Both the position numbers and the translations under genes were made by a program. From JACQAI01 sp035507915 (lineage in GTDB: Bacteria > Pseudomonadota > Alphaproteobacteria > Elsterales > Elsteraceae), in contig DATJNS010000332.1 of assembly GCA_035507915.1 (NCBI GenBank), positions 1-23,212 of the forward strand: DNA of 23,212 nt. Direction: 5' to 3'. Below, one piece after another: positions 1 to 10,309 of this stretch; the first letter of the stretch is position 1, and every line of letters starts with the position of its first letter. A model generated the notes under the pieces. That model searched no databases and had not been told where the DNA came from. It worked only from the letters and a program-made list of their open reading frames with translations.

Positions 1-26
1 AAACCGTTTCGTCACAAGGTATTCGC

Positions 27-2765
<2,739 letters not shown>

Positions 2766-2805
2766 CGCGCACGGCATCTGACGAAACCTCCGTGACGGAT
2801 TTTGC

Positions 2806-3729
2806 GTGACGGGTACGCGTCCGGCGGCGCTCGACTCCGCGACGGGCACCTACGGGCTCGGGTCGCTCGCGCTGGTCGCAACATTGTCGCTCATGTGGGG
2901 CGCTGGCTATCCCGCCATGGCCGTGGCGATGCGGTGGTTCGAGCCGCTCACCTTGCGCTGCGCCGTGATGCTGGCGAGCGGCGTGATCCTGCTTCTCTAC
3001 GCCGCGGCGACGGGCCAGCGCCTTCACTTGCCGCGTCGCCAGTGGCGGGATCTCGCCGTGTGCGCGCTCTTCAACATGACGATCCTCCAGATCGGCATGA
3101 CATACGGCGTCTATTTCGTCGGTGCCGGACGCAGCTCGGTGCTGATCTACACCATGCTGATCTGGACCGCGCTGTTCGCGCGGTTGCTGCTCGGCGAGCC
3201 GCTCTCCGCGCGGCGCATCTTCGCGCTCGGGCTCGGTGCGGCTGCGGTGTTTGCGTTGCTGGCGCAGGATCTGTCCGACGTGCGCGACGCGCCGCTCGGC
3301 GTCGTCCTCAACCTGGTCGCGGCCGCCTCGTTCGGTTTCGGCACCGTGTGGACCAAGCGCACGATCTGGTCGCTCGACCTGTCGGCGATGGCCGGATGGC
3401 AGCTCGTCGTCGGCGTCGCGCCGCTGGTCGCGATCTGGTTCGTGGTCGCGCCCCCGGTCGCCGTGGTGGCGGTGCCGGCATTCGGCTGGGCGGCGTTCGT
3501 CTACATGATCGTGGGCGCCAATGTGCTGGCTTATCTCGTATGGTTCCGCCTGGTGCGCCGGTTACCGGCCGCCGTGCTGGGCGTCGGGACCCTGGCGACG
3601 CCGTGCGTCGGCGTGCTGAGCAGCGCATTGATCAACGGCGATGCGATTCGGCCAAACGACGCGGTCGCGCTGGCGCTCGTCTGCGGTGCGCTCGCGCTCG
3701 TCCTATTCGAACCCCGGCCGCCCCGCTGA
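2806..3729 (+). CDS. DMT-superfamily (EamA) permease
   Basis: This is a predicted inner-membrane transporter of the drug/metabolite superfamily, 307 residues long, with about ten hydrophobic segments arranged as two EamA repeats (roughly residues 23-150 and 165-300). The first repeat opens with the family-typical 'LMWGAGYPAMAVAMRWFEPL' pattern, and the second contains 'GANVLAYLVWFRLVRRLPA', a common EamA signature. The substrate cannot be read from the sequence; relatives export amino acids, metabolites or drugs. The start is a GTG at 2806, because an earlier GTG at 2792 runs into a stop within a few codons, and the ribosome-binding site is weak. It lies 40 bases after secA in the same direction with no convincing terminator between, so readthrough from secA is likely. 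Confidence 0.9.
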   Translation: MTGTRPAALDSATGTYGLGSLALVATLSLMWGAGYPAMAVAMRWFEPLTLRCAVMLASGVILLLYAAATGQRLHLPRRQWRDLAVCALFNMTILQIGMTYGVYFVGAGRSSVLIYTMLIWTALFARLLLGEPLSARRIFALGLGAAAVFALLAQDLSDVRDAPLGVVLNLVAAASFGFGTVWTKRTIWSLDLSAMAGWQLVVGVAPLVAIWFVVAPPVAVVAVPAFGWAAFVYMIVGANVLAYLVWFRLVRRLPAAVLGVGTLATPCVGVLSSALINGDAIRPNDAVALALVCGALALVLFEPRPPR

Positions 3730-3741
3730 CCAAACCGGCGA

Positions 3742-3769
3742 CTGGCGCGCCGGCGCCCGCTTACGCCAG
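3742..3769. other. Inverted repeat after the permease gene
   Basis: CTGGCG at 3742-3747 pairs with CGCCAG at 3764-3769 around a GC-rich 16-base loop that is itself partly self-complementary. It sits 12 bases after the permease stop. No T-tract follows, so it is at best a weak or Rho-assisted terminator or a 3'-end-stabilising hairpin. The rest of the 100-base gap to the next gene shows no clear promoter. Confidence 0.25.
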
Positions 3770-3829
3770 ACTGTAACAATTGCGCCGTACTGTCCGGCTC
3801 GTCGTCTCGAGGGGGAGGAGATCCGTGCC

Positions 3830-5671
3830 ATGTTGAAGCCGCTCAAGGGTCCGCTGCTCGCCGCCGCCCTGGCGACGGTCGCATCCGCCGCGGTTGCGGC
3901 CGACCAGCCGCACAACGTGATCCTGTTCGTGCCCGACGGCCTGCGCGGCATGATCGTCAGCGCCGAGACCGCGCCCACGATGGCGGCACTGCGCGACGGC
4001 GGCGTGTGGTTCAAGAACAGCCATTCGCTGTTTCCGACCTTCACGACCGCCAACGCCTCGGGCATGGCGACCGGCCACTATCTGGGCGACACCGGCGACT
4101 TCTCGAACACGATCTACGTCGGCTATCCGGTCGCGCCGGTCAACGGCACGGTCACGCCGTTCATCGAGAACGACGCCGTACTCGGCAGCCTCGACGAGCA
4201 TTTCGGCGGCGACTATCTCGACGAGCAGACGCTGCTCGCGGTGGCGCGCTCTCAGGGCGTGAGCACCGCGACGATCGGCAAGGTCGGGCCGGCGCTGATC
4301 TTCGATCATACGGACCGCAGCGGCGAGCCGACGGTGGTGATCGACGACGCGACCGGCAGCCCGGCCGGCATCGAGCTGTCGAAACCGGTGATCGATGCGC
4401 TCAAGGCCGCCGGACTGCCGCTGGTCGCGCCGCCGCGCGGCGCCAATGGCAAGCTCGGCAACGCGACGACGCCGGGCACGACCGTGGCCAACGTCGACCA
4501 GCAGCGCTATTTCGTCGACGCCGCGACCAAGGTCGTGCTGCCGATGTTCAAGGCGCGCAATCGGCCATTCGTGCTGGTGTTCTGGTCGCGCGATCCCGAC
4601 GGCACCCAGCATTTCCAGGGCGACAGCCTCAACCAGTTGACGCCCGGCATTAACGGCCCGACGTCGATGGCGGCGATCCGCAACGCCGACGCCAACCTCA
4701 AGGCGCTGCAGGACGCGTTGGTCGCGCTCGGGCTCGCCGACACGACCGATATCTTCGTCAGCGCCGACCACGGCTTCTCGACGATCTCGAAGGAGAGCCG
4801 CACCAGCCCCGCGGCGTCCGCGCACTATGCCGACGTGCCGGCAGGCTTCCTGCCGCCCGGCTTCCTCGCGCTCGATCTTGGCGCCGCGCTCGGTCTGAAG
4901 TTGTTCGATCCCGACGACAAGAACGTGGAAGTCGGATCGGGCCTGCATCCGAAGGCGGGCAATGCGGTGCTCGGCCACGATGCGCAGTCGCCGCAGATCG
5001 TCGTCGCGGCCAACGGTGGCTCCGATCTCATCTATCTGCCGACCAAGGACAAAGCGCTCGCCGGTCGCGTGGTCCGGGCCCTGCTGGCTCAGGATTACGT
5101 CAGCGGCCTGTTCGTCGACGACGCGCTCGGCCGCTTCGCCGGCACCCTGCCGCTCAGCGCGATCAACATGAAAGGCAGCGCGCGCACGCCGCAGCCGGCG
5201 ATCGCGGTGAACTTCCGCAGCTATACGACCGGCTGCGCGGTGCCGACCAACTGCACCGTCGAGATCGCCGACACCGTGCTGCAGCAGGGCCAGGGCATGC
5301 ACGGCACGTTCGGCCGCGCCGACACGATGAACTTCATGGCGGCCGCCGGTCCCGACTTCAAGCGCGGCTTCGTCGATCCGGCGCCCGCCAGCAACGCCGA
5401 CGTCGGCAAGACCTTGGCCCACGTGCTCGGGCTCAAGATCCCCGACAAGGGCAAGCTGGTCGGCCGCGTGCTCGACGAGGCGACGCCGAACGGCGCGCTG
5501 CCGAAAATCATCGCCCATACGACGCGCTCGAAGTCGGCGGGCGGGCTCGTCACCGTGCTCGACTGGCAGGCGGTCGGCGGGACGCGCTATTTCGACGCCG
5601 CGGGCTTCCCCGGTCGCACGCTGGGCTTGAGCGAGACCGTGCCGGCCGCCCACAGCGCCGCCGCCAAATAG
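3830..5671 (+). CDS. Exported alkaline-phosphatase-superfamily phosphodiesterase (NPP-like)
   Basis: This 613-residue protein belongs to the type I phosphodiesterase/nucleotide pyrophosphatase branch of the alkaline phosphatase superfamily. A signal peptide covers about residues 1-24 (KPLK n-region, Ala/Leu core, AVAA cleavage), so it acts in the periplasm or outside. The two-metal site can be traced completely: D36 (VPDGLR), nucleophile T72 with N75 (PTFTTANAS), D257 and H261 (RDPDGTQH), D313-H314 (ADHGF) and H491 (GMHGTFG). Spacing matches NPP enzymes. The cysteine pair around 'TGCAVPTNC' may form a disulfide. The start is the ATG at 3830, preceded at 9 bases by a very strong ribosome-binding site (GGAGGAG, 3814-3820); the reading frame is open further upstream, but the signal peptide fixes the start. 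The natural substrate (phosphodiester, nucleotide or lipid headgroup) is not evident. Confidence 0.9.
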   Translation: MLKPLKGPLLAAALATVASAAVAADQPHNVILFVPDGLRGMIVSAETAPTMAALRDGGVWFKNSHSLFPTFTTANASGMATGHYLGDTGDFSNTIYVGYPVAPVNGTVTPFIENDAVLGSLDEHFGGDYLDEQTLLAVARSQGVSTATIGKVGPALIFDHTDRSGEPTVVIDDATGSPAGIELSKPVIDALKAAGLPLVAPPRGANGKLGNATTPGTTVANVDQQRYFVDAATKVVLPMFKARNRPFVLVFWSRDPDGTQHFQGDSLNQLTPGINGPTSMAAIRNADANLKALQDALVALGLADTTDIFVSADHGFSTISKESRTSPAASAHYADVPAGFLPPGFLALDLGAALGLKLFDPDDKNVEVGSGLHPKAGNAVLGHDAQSPQIVVAANGGSDLIYLPTKDKALAGRVVRALLAQDYVSGLFVDDALGRFAGTLPLSAINMKGSARTPQPAIAVNFRSYTTGCAVPTNCTVEIADTVLQQGQGMHGTFGRADTMNFMAAAGPDFKRGFVDPAPASNADVGKTLAHVLGLKIPDKGKLVGRVLDEATPNGALPKIIAHTTRSKSAGGLVTVLDWQAVGGTRYFDAAGFPGRTLGLSETVPAAHSAAAK

Positions 5672-5685
5672 GCGCCGCGCGCGCT

Positions 5686-6303
5686 CTAGCGTCCCGGCGG
5701 GCGGCGCAGCGGATAGTCGCGGGCCGCGATGATCGTGATGTCCGGAACCCGCTTGTAGCGCGGATTGCGCACCAGGCCGGGCCCCTGCGGCGTTTCGACG
5801 ACATAGTAGCCGAAGCCCTGGAGGCGTCGAACCGGTTCGTAGTCGGCGTGGCCGGGCAGGGACACGCCGTCGCTTTCGCCGAAATCGACGGGTGAATCGT
5901 CGGCGGTGACGAGGAAGGTCTTCGACACGTTCACCACCAGATGGCCCCAGCCCGCCGGCATGTAGAGGGCATCGCCGGCCGTCACATGCACCGCGTAGAT
6001 CGCGTCGATCTGATCGTCGATCGGGCCGTTGGCGTCCTCGGCGCGCTTCTGGACGACGGCGACGCCTTCGCCGAGCAGCACCCAGTAGGTCTCGTCCAGC
6101 GCGCCGACGTGATAGTGGCCGTAGGTCTTGATGTACTCGCCCGCGATCGTGCCCGGCTCCCACACGGTCACGTTCCGCGCGTGCGAGCCGCCGCGGATCA
6201 TGTGGTAGTGCACGGCCGGCCCGGATGCGGTCGGGTCCATGAGAACCTCGCGCATCTTCTCGTGGCTGCGGGTGGCGTGCTGTTCGGCCGAGTGATCGGT
6301 CAT
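5686..6303 (-). CDS. Cupin protein resembling archaeal-type glucose-6-phosphate isomerase
   Basis: This 205-residue single-domain cupin has the pattern of the metal-dependent glucose-6-phosphate isomerase family (GPI cupin, PF06560) known from Euryarchaeota and scattered bacteria. The core motif TYGHYH...LDETYWVLLGEG at residues 60-80 supplies H63, H65 and E71. The second motif AGWGHLVVN supplies H121. Together these form the usual 3-His/1-Glu metal site. If active it would interconvert glucose-6-phosphate and fructose-6-phosphate in the cytoplasm. The ATG at 6303 is only 8 bases beyond the accA stop, and its AGGTG ribosome-binding sequence overlaps that stop, so it is translated from the accA transcript. 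The gene converges on the phosphodiesterase gene with a 14-base gap. The family call is good; isomerase activity is inferred. Confidence 0.8.
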   Translation of the reverse strand: MTDHSAEQHATRSHEKMREVLMDPTASGPAVHYHMIRGGSHARNVTVWEPGTIAGEYIKTYGHYHVGALDETYWVLLGEGVAVVQKRAEDANGPIDDQIDAIYAVHVTAGDALYMPAGWGHLVVNVSKTFLVTADDSPVDFGESDGVSLPGHADYEPVRRLQGFGYYVVETPQGPGLVRNPRYKRVPDITIIAARDYPLRRPPGR

Positions 6304-6311
6304 GGCCGCAC

Positions 6312-7265
6312 CTACAGCCCCTTGCCGCCGATCGCCAGGAACTTGGCGCGACGTTGCGCCTTGAGCGCGCCGGCATCGAGCGCGAGCAGCGGCCTGAGCG
6401 CGGCGTCGAGGGCGTCGCCGACCGCCTGGATGGTTGCGTCGGGATTCCGGTGCGCGCCGCCGACCGGCTCGGGCACCACGCTGTCGATCGCCTCGAGGCG
6501 CAGCAGGTCCTGGGCGGTGAGCTTGAGGGCGTCGGCGGCGTCCTGGGCGTGCTCGCCGCTGCGCCACAGGATCGATGCGCACCCTTCCGGGCTGATCACC
6601 GAATAGATCGCGTGCTCGAGCATCAGGACGCGGTTGCCGGCCGCGATCGCGATCGCACCGCCCGAGCCGCCCTCGCCGATGATCACCGAGACCAACGGCA
6701 CGCCGAGGCCGAGGCAGGTCTCGATCGAGCGCGCGATCGCCTCGGCCTGGCCGCGCGCCTCGGCGTCGACGCCCGGATAGGCGCCGGCCGTATCGATCAG
6801 GGTCAAGACCGGCAGCGCGAACCGGTCGGCGAGATCCATCAGGCGGCGCGCCTTGCGGTAGCCCTCCGGACGTGCCATGCCGAAATTGTGCTGCACGCGG
6901 CTTGCGGTGTCGTTGCCCTTCTCGTGCGCGATCACGGCCACCGCGCGGCCGCGGAACCGACCGAGGCCGCCGACGATCGCGCGATCCTCGCCGAAGCTGC
7001 GGTCGCCCGCGAGCGGCGTGAAGTCGTCGATCAGCCGGCGGATGTAGTCGAGGCCATGCGGGCGCGCCGGATGGCGCGCCACCTGGACCTTCTGCCAGGG
7101 CGTCAGCTTGGCGTAGGTCTGGCGCAGCAGCCGGTCGGTCTTCGCCTCCAGCCGGGCGACCTCGTCGGCGATGTTGAGCGGGCCCTGATCGCTGACGTGG
7201 CGCAGCTCCTCGATCTTGGCTTCGAGCTCGGCGACCGGTTTTTCGAAATCCAGGAAGGTGCGCAT
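6312..7265 (-). CDS. accA: Acetyl-CoA carboxylase carboxyltransferase subunit alpha
   Basis: With AccD this subunit transfers the carboxyl group from biotin-BCCP to acetyl-CoA, making malonyl-CoA for fatty-acid synthesis. The 317-residue length is standard. The N-terminus (MRTFLDFEKPVAELEAKIEE) is the typical AccA coiled segment. The carboxyltransferase core includes 'DRSFGEDRAIVGGLGRF', 'PEGYRKARRLM', 'IDTAGAYPGVDAEARGQAEA', and the oxyanion-hole glycine stretch 'GEGGSGGAIAI'. 'AIYSVISPEGCASILWR' is another family hallmark. The ATG at 7265 follows the xerD stop by 49 bases on the same strand, so it probably shares the xerD transcript. The accD and biotin carboxylase genes are not in the window. 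Confidence 0.98.
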   Translation of the reverse strand: MRTFLDFEKPVAELEAKIEELRHVSDQGPLNIADEVARLEAKTDRLLRQTYAKLTPWQKVQVARHPARPHGLDYIRRLIDDFTPLAGDRSFGEDRAIVGGLGRFRGRAVAVIAHEKGNDTASRVQHNFGMARPEGYRKARRLMDLADRFALPVLTLIDTAGAYPGVDAEARGQAEAIARSIETCLGLGVPLVSVIIGEGGSGGAIAIAAGNRVLMLEHAIYSVISPEGCASILWRSGEHAQDAADALKLTAQDLLRLEAIDSVVPEPVGGAHRNPDATIQAVGDALDAALRPLLALDAGALKAQRRAKFLAIGGKGL

Positions 7266-7314
7266 CGGTGGCTTCGGGGCAGGGCGGTCTCGATCGGCGA
7301 TTCGCGGCCAGATG

Positions 7315-8235
7315 TCAACCGCGCCGACGACCGAGCGGGTGATGATCGCGCACGAGGGATTTCAGGCGCGGTACCGCGACGTGGGTGTAGATCTGCGTCG
7401 TCGCGATGTCGACATGTCCGAGCATCTGTTGCACGCTGCGCAGATCCGCGCCGCCCTCGAGCAGGTGGGTCGCGAAGGCATGGCGCAGCACGTGCGGCGA
7501 CACGCGCGCGGGATCGACGCCGGCGTCGAGCGCGACCGCTTTCAGGAGCTGGGCGATGCGCACGCGGCTCAGCGGCCGCGGCTTGCCGGCGACCGGGAAT
7601 ACGAAGCGCGACGTCTGCCCCTCGGCAAGGAAACGCGGGCGGATCTCGAGATAGGCGGCGAGCGCGTCGCGCGCCGCGTCGGTCAGCGGCACCATGCGTT
7701 CCTTGTTGCCCTTGCCGCGCACCACGATCGCGCGGCCGTCCCGTTGCACCGCGCCGAGCGGCAGCAGCGAGAGCTCCGAGACCCGCAGGCCCGAGGCGTA
7801 GAGCAACTCGATGATCGCCGCCAGCCGCACGCCGTCCGGCCCCGGACGCTTGGCTGCGGCCGCGATCATCGCCGCGATCTCCTCGCTGCTGAGCAGCTTG
7901 GGCAACGCCAAACCGATCTTGGCACCGTCGAGCGTCAGGGTCGGGTTGTCGCCGCGCCAGCCCTCGGCGAAGGTGAAACCGAAGAACTGCCGCAACGCCG
8001 ACCGGCGCCGGGCCAGGGTGCGGGCGCTGAATCCCGCCTTGCTGAGGTCGGCGAGATAGCCGCGCAGCAGCGCCGTGTCCGCGGCGTCCGCATCGGCGCC
8101 CCGCGCGGCCGCGAAAGCGCGGAAATGCTCGAGGTCGCGCGCATAGGCCGCCTTGGTGTTGGGGCTGCAGCCGCGCTCCGCGACCATCATGTCGAGGAAC
8201 GCGTCGAGATGGCGCCAGGTCGCCACGCGGCTCAC
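7315..8235 (-). CDS. xerD: Site-specific tyrosine recombinase XerD
   Basis: This is the chromosome-dimer-resolving recombinase that works with XerC at dif under FtsK control. The 306-residue protein has an N-terminal SAM-like core-binding domain (about 1-95) and a C-terminal catalytic domain. All active-site residues are present: R151 (ASGLRVSEL), K175 (RGKGNKERMVPL), H248 and R251 (SPHVLRHAFATHLLEGG), H274 (LGHVDIATT) and nucleophile Y283 (QIYTHV). The frame is open for hundreds of codons upstream, but family alignment places the start at the GTG at 8235. This GTG overlaps the TGA (8234-8232) of the preceding gene as GTGA, a translational-coupling arrangement. XerD rather than XerC is chosen from overall similarity and this operon context. 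It is not linked to any phage or integron feature. Confidence 0.93.
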   Translation of the reverse strand: MSRVATWRHLDAFLDMMVAERGCSPNTKAAYARDLEHFRAFAAARGADADAADTALLRGYLADLSKAGFSARTLARRRSALRQFFGFTFAEGWRGDNPTLTLDGAKIGLALPKLLSSEEIAAMIAAAAKRPGPDGVRLAAIIELLYASGLRVSELSLLPLGAVQRDGRAIVVRGKGNKERMVPLTDAARDALAAYLEIRPRFLAEGQTSRFVFPVAGKPRPLSRVRIAQLLKAVALDAGVDPARVSPHVLRHAFATHLLEGGADLRSVQQMLGHVDIATTQIYTHVAVPRLKSLVRDHHPLGRRRG

Positions 8236-10061
8236 GCGCCTGCCGCGAGCGCGGTCTCGAGCGCGAAGCGGCGCGCCGCCTGCGTCAGCCCGAGCCCGCG
8301 CAGCGCGGCCGTCACGCCGGTGCAGGCGAGCGTCCCGGCGGTGCTCGGATCGCGCGCGCCGATCGTCGTCGCGGCCAGCGCGACCGCCTCCCCGAGTCGC
8401 GCGTCGGTCGTCGCCGAGCCGAGCTCGAGCAGCGTGCTCGTGGCCGGCACGGGCCGCGTCGTCTCCGCGGGATCGAGCGCGAGCGGCAGCCAGGCGCCCG
8501 ACGGCACGCGCTCGCCGAGCGCGCCGAGCAGACCGTAGACCAACGCGGCGCGTTCGGCGACCGCCGACGGCGTGCGCGCCGGCTGGGCGTCGTACCAGCC
8601 GAGCAGGCGCGCGGCGTCGAGCGGCGCGTCGTCGGCGCCCGCGACGTGGAACAGCACCCACAGCTGCGCCTGCAGCGTGGCGGCGTCGCCCTCGCTGGCG
8701 GCGCGCGCGCGCACCAGCTCGTACCAGCGGCGCGCCTGGTCGATCGCGCCGACCACGAGCAACGCGCGCGCGGCATCGCCGGCGAACACCGCGAGCTCGC
8801 CGCTCGGCGGGAGTTCCTCGATCGTCGGTCGATAGAGCGCCGCGGTGGCGGCGAACAGCCCGACCGCACGCGCCGAATCGAACGCCGCACGCATGAGCTC
8901 GGCGCGTGCGACCGCGTCGGTCTGGGCACGCACCGCGTGGAACAGCACCGCGCGCGCGCGCGGGCTCTTGTCGGATTTCGCGAGTGCCGCGGCATTGGCG
9001 ACGTCGGCCGGCGGCGCGTCGAGCGCCAGATAGAGCTGGCCCAGCGTCTCGGGCGTCAGCGCGCCGTAGGACACCGCACGTTCGCCCGCGGCAAGGCGGG
9101 TCGGCAGCGGGATCTCGGGCGCCAACGCAAGCGCGCGCAGCACGCCGGGCGCACTCGCCGCGAGCGAGTCGGCCGGAACGTCGCGTTTGGCAGCGCGCAG
9201 CAGCATCAGGGTCGTCGGCGTCACCGGGCCGAGCTTGTCGAGCGGCAGTTTGCGCGGGCTGATCACCATGTCGAGCAGATTGAAGAAGCCGGGATTGTCG
9301 AATCCCTGCTCGCGCAAGAGCTGCGCGCCGAGCCCGGCCGGCCCGTCCTGGCCCGTGGCGGCCTGGCAGGCGACCTGGGCCTGTTGCCAGAACACGTTGG
9401 GAAAGCGGGCGAGCTGGCGCGTCACCTCGGCGCAGGCTTCGTCGCGCTTGTCGGCGAGCAGCAGCTGCTCGACGCGGACGCGCATGATCGGCTCGTCGTC
9501 GAGCTTCGGCGACAGCATGCGGGTCAGCGCCTCGGCCGATTCGGGATCGCCCATCTCGATCAGCTTGGCGATGCGCAGCGCGATCAGGCGCGGCGCGCCG
9601 GCGGGCGCGTTGCCCTCCGGCGCCTTCGCCGCCGCCATCAGGAGACGGTGCTGCAGGTCGCGCAGGCTGGCCGACGCGAGCGCGCCGGGGAGGCGCTGCA
9701 GCAGCACGGTCGCGACGTCGCGCGGCGTGCGCGCCCACAGGTCGGGCGAGAACCGATCGCCGGCGGCCGCGCGCACGCCGAGATTGTCGGGGTCGATGGC
9801 GGCAAGCGGCGCCACTTCGACCGATTCGGATGCCGGCAGCGGCGCTTGGCTCGGCCCCAACGGCGGCGGTGCCAGCGGCTGGTTGACATCCGATTGGGAG
9901 GGCGTCGCCCCGGGCGTCGGTTCGGTCGGCGGGGGGCCGAGGCGCAAGGGCGCGCCGACCGGCTGTTGGCCGAACGCCGACGGTACCGCGATCAGAAGCA
10001 GCGCGGCCGCGCATGCCGCAGCCGCGCTCAGGCGCCGTGGGTCAGCGCCCGAAACGGTCAT
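8232..10061 (-). CDS. Exported alanine-rich helical protein of unknown function
   Basis: I do not recognise a named domain in this 609-residue protein. It starts with a probable signal peptide (RR in the n-region, a long Ala/Leu core around residues 12-27, then 'SAFG'). A proline-rich linker follows (about 33-85). The rest, about 500 residues, reads as consecutive short amphipathic helices rich in Ala, Leu, Arg and Asp, like a TPR- or HEAT-type solenoid, though no repeat consensus can be fixed by eye. The ATG at 10061 lies 20 bases inside the preceding small gene, and the stop overlaps the xerD start, so the three genes are probably translationally coupled. A periplasmic or membrane-anchored scaffold is a reasonable guess. 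The codon-position GC pattern looks like that of its neighbours. Confidence 0.75.
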   Translation of the reverse strand: MTVSGADPRRLSAAAACAAALLLIAVPSAFGQQPVGAPLRLGPPPTEPTPGATPSQSDVNQPLAPPPLGPSQAPLPASESVEVAPLAAIDPDNLGVRAAAGDRFSPDLWARTPRDVATVLLQRLPGALASASLRDLQHRLLMAAAKAPEGNAPAGAPRLIALRIAKLIEMGDPESAEALTRMLSPKLDDEPIMRVRVEQLLLADKRDEACAEVTRQLARFPNVFWQQAQVACQAATGQDGPAGLGAQLLREQGFDNPGFFNLLDMVISPRKLPLDKLGPVTPTTLMLLRAAKRDVPADSLAASAPGVLRALALAPEIPLPTRLAAGERAVSYGALTPETLGQLYLALDAPPADVANAAALAKSDKSPRARAVLFHAVRAQTDAVARAELMRAAFDSARAVGLFAATAALYRPTIEELPPSGELAVFAGDAARALLVVGAIDQARRWYELVRARAASEGDAATLQAQLWVLFHVAGADDAPLDAARLLGWYDAQPARTPSAVAERAALVYGLLGALGERVPSGAWLPLALDPAETTRPVPATSTLLELGSATTDARLGEAVALAATTIGARDPSTAGTLACTGVTAALRGLGLTQAARRFALETALAAGA

Positions 10062-10185
10062 TCGGAATGACTTTCTCGAGCGCTTTGGTGGGCGGGGGGA
10101 TCTGCCAGTTGGCGAGCAGCACGCCGCCGCCGGCGAGGACCAGAATCGCGATGCCGATGACGATCAGGGTGATGCGCTTTGCCAT
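10042..10185 (-). CDS. Small single-pass membrane protein (47 residues)
   Basis: A short open frame runs from the ATG at 10185 to the TGA at 10042. The product has a basic start (MAKR), one strong hydrophobic segment (about residues 5-25, ILVLAGGG-type), and a short tail containing 'WQIPPPTKALEKVIPNDRF'. The segment could be an uncleaved membrane anchor with the tail in the periplasm. It is the first gene of the minus-strand operon and overlaps the start of the 609-residue exported protein by 20 bases. A modest GGAA element lies about 8 bases before the ATG. The clean transmembrane helix, the charged tail and the coupled downstream overlap argue for a real gene. I recall similar small proteins ending in a VIPDxRF-like motif next to xerD in other alphaproteobacteria, but cannot verify this here. 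Confidence 0.68.
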   Translation of the reverse strand: MAKRITLIVIGIAILVLAGGGVLLANWQIPPPTKALEKVIPNDRFGR

Positions 10186-10229
10186 GGGGGGGATTTCCGG
10201 GGATAAGGAGCGTGCCGGGCGGCGCCGGA

Positions 10230-10257
10230 TTGCCGCGACGGCCGATTACCGCATAGT
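10230..10257 (+). promoter_or_regulatory. Candidate sigma-70 promoter for aroK-aroB
   Basis: TTGCCG (10230-10235) and CATAGT (10252-10257) are separated by 16 bases and lie about 50 bases before the aroK start, in the 124-base gap between the divergent membrane-peptide gene and aroK. Each box has only three or four consensus matches. The gap must hold promoters for both directions; no convincing minus-strand promoter stands out. Confidence 0.3.
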
Positions 10258-10309
10258 TTCTCAAACGCCTTTCGTTATCACAAGCGCAGCCACGTCGATA
10301 CATCGTCAC

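Noticed and set aside
2791..2813. Short direct repeat CGTGACGG before the permease start and a tiny TCCGT/ACGGA palindrome
   Set aside because: Too short, with no loop for a hairpin; likely chance in GC-rich DNA.
3761..6376. 871-codon minus-strand frame running across the phosphodiesterase gene and the cupin gene
   Set aside because: It lies antisense to a gene with a full catalytic motif set and out of frame with the cupin; composition is a GC-rich shadow.
7315..8235. Tyrosine recombinase as evidence for an integrative element
   Set aside because: Sequence and operon context fit housekeeping XerD; no attachment repeats, tRNA gene or phage genes are nearby.
8236..10014. Extension of the xerD frame far upstream, suggesting a fusion
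   Set aside because: The extra part is Arg/Ala-rich and out of frame with the real upstream gene; XerD homologues begin near the GTG at 8235.
8646..10070. 474-codon plus-strand frame opposite the 609-residue exported protein
   Set aside because: The minus-strand frame has a signal peptide, coupled overlaps at both ends and operon context; the plus-strand product is Arg/Gln/His-rich shadow.
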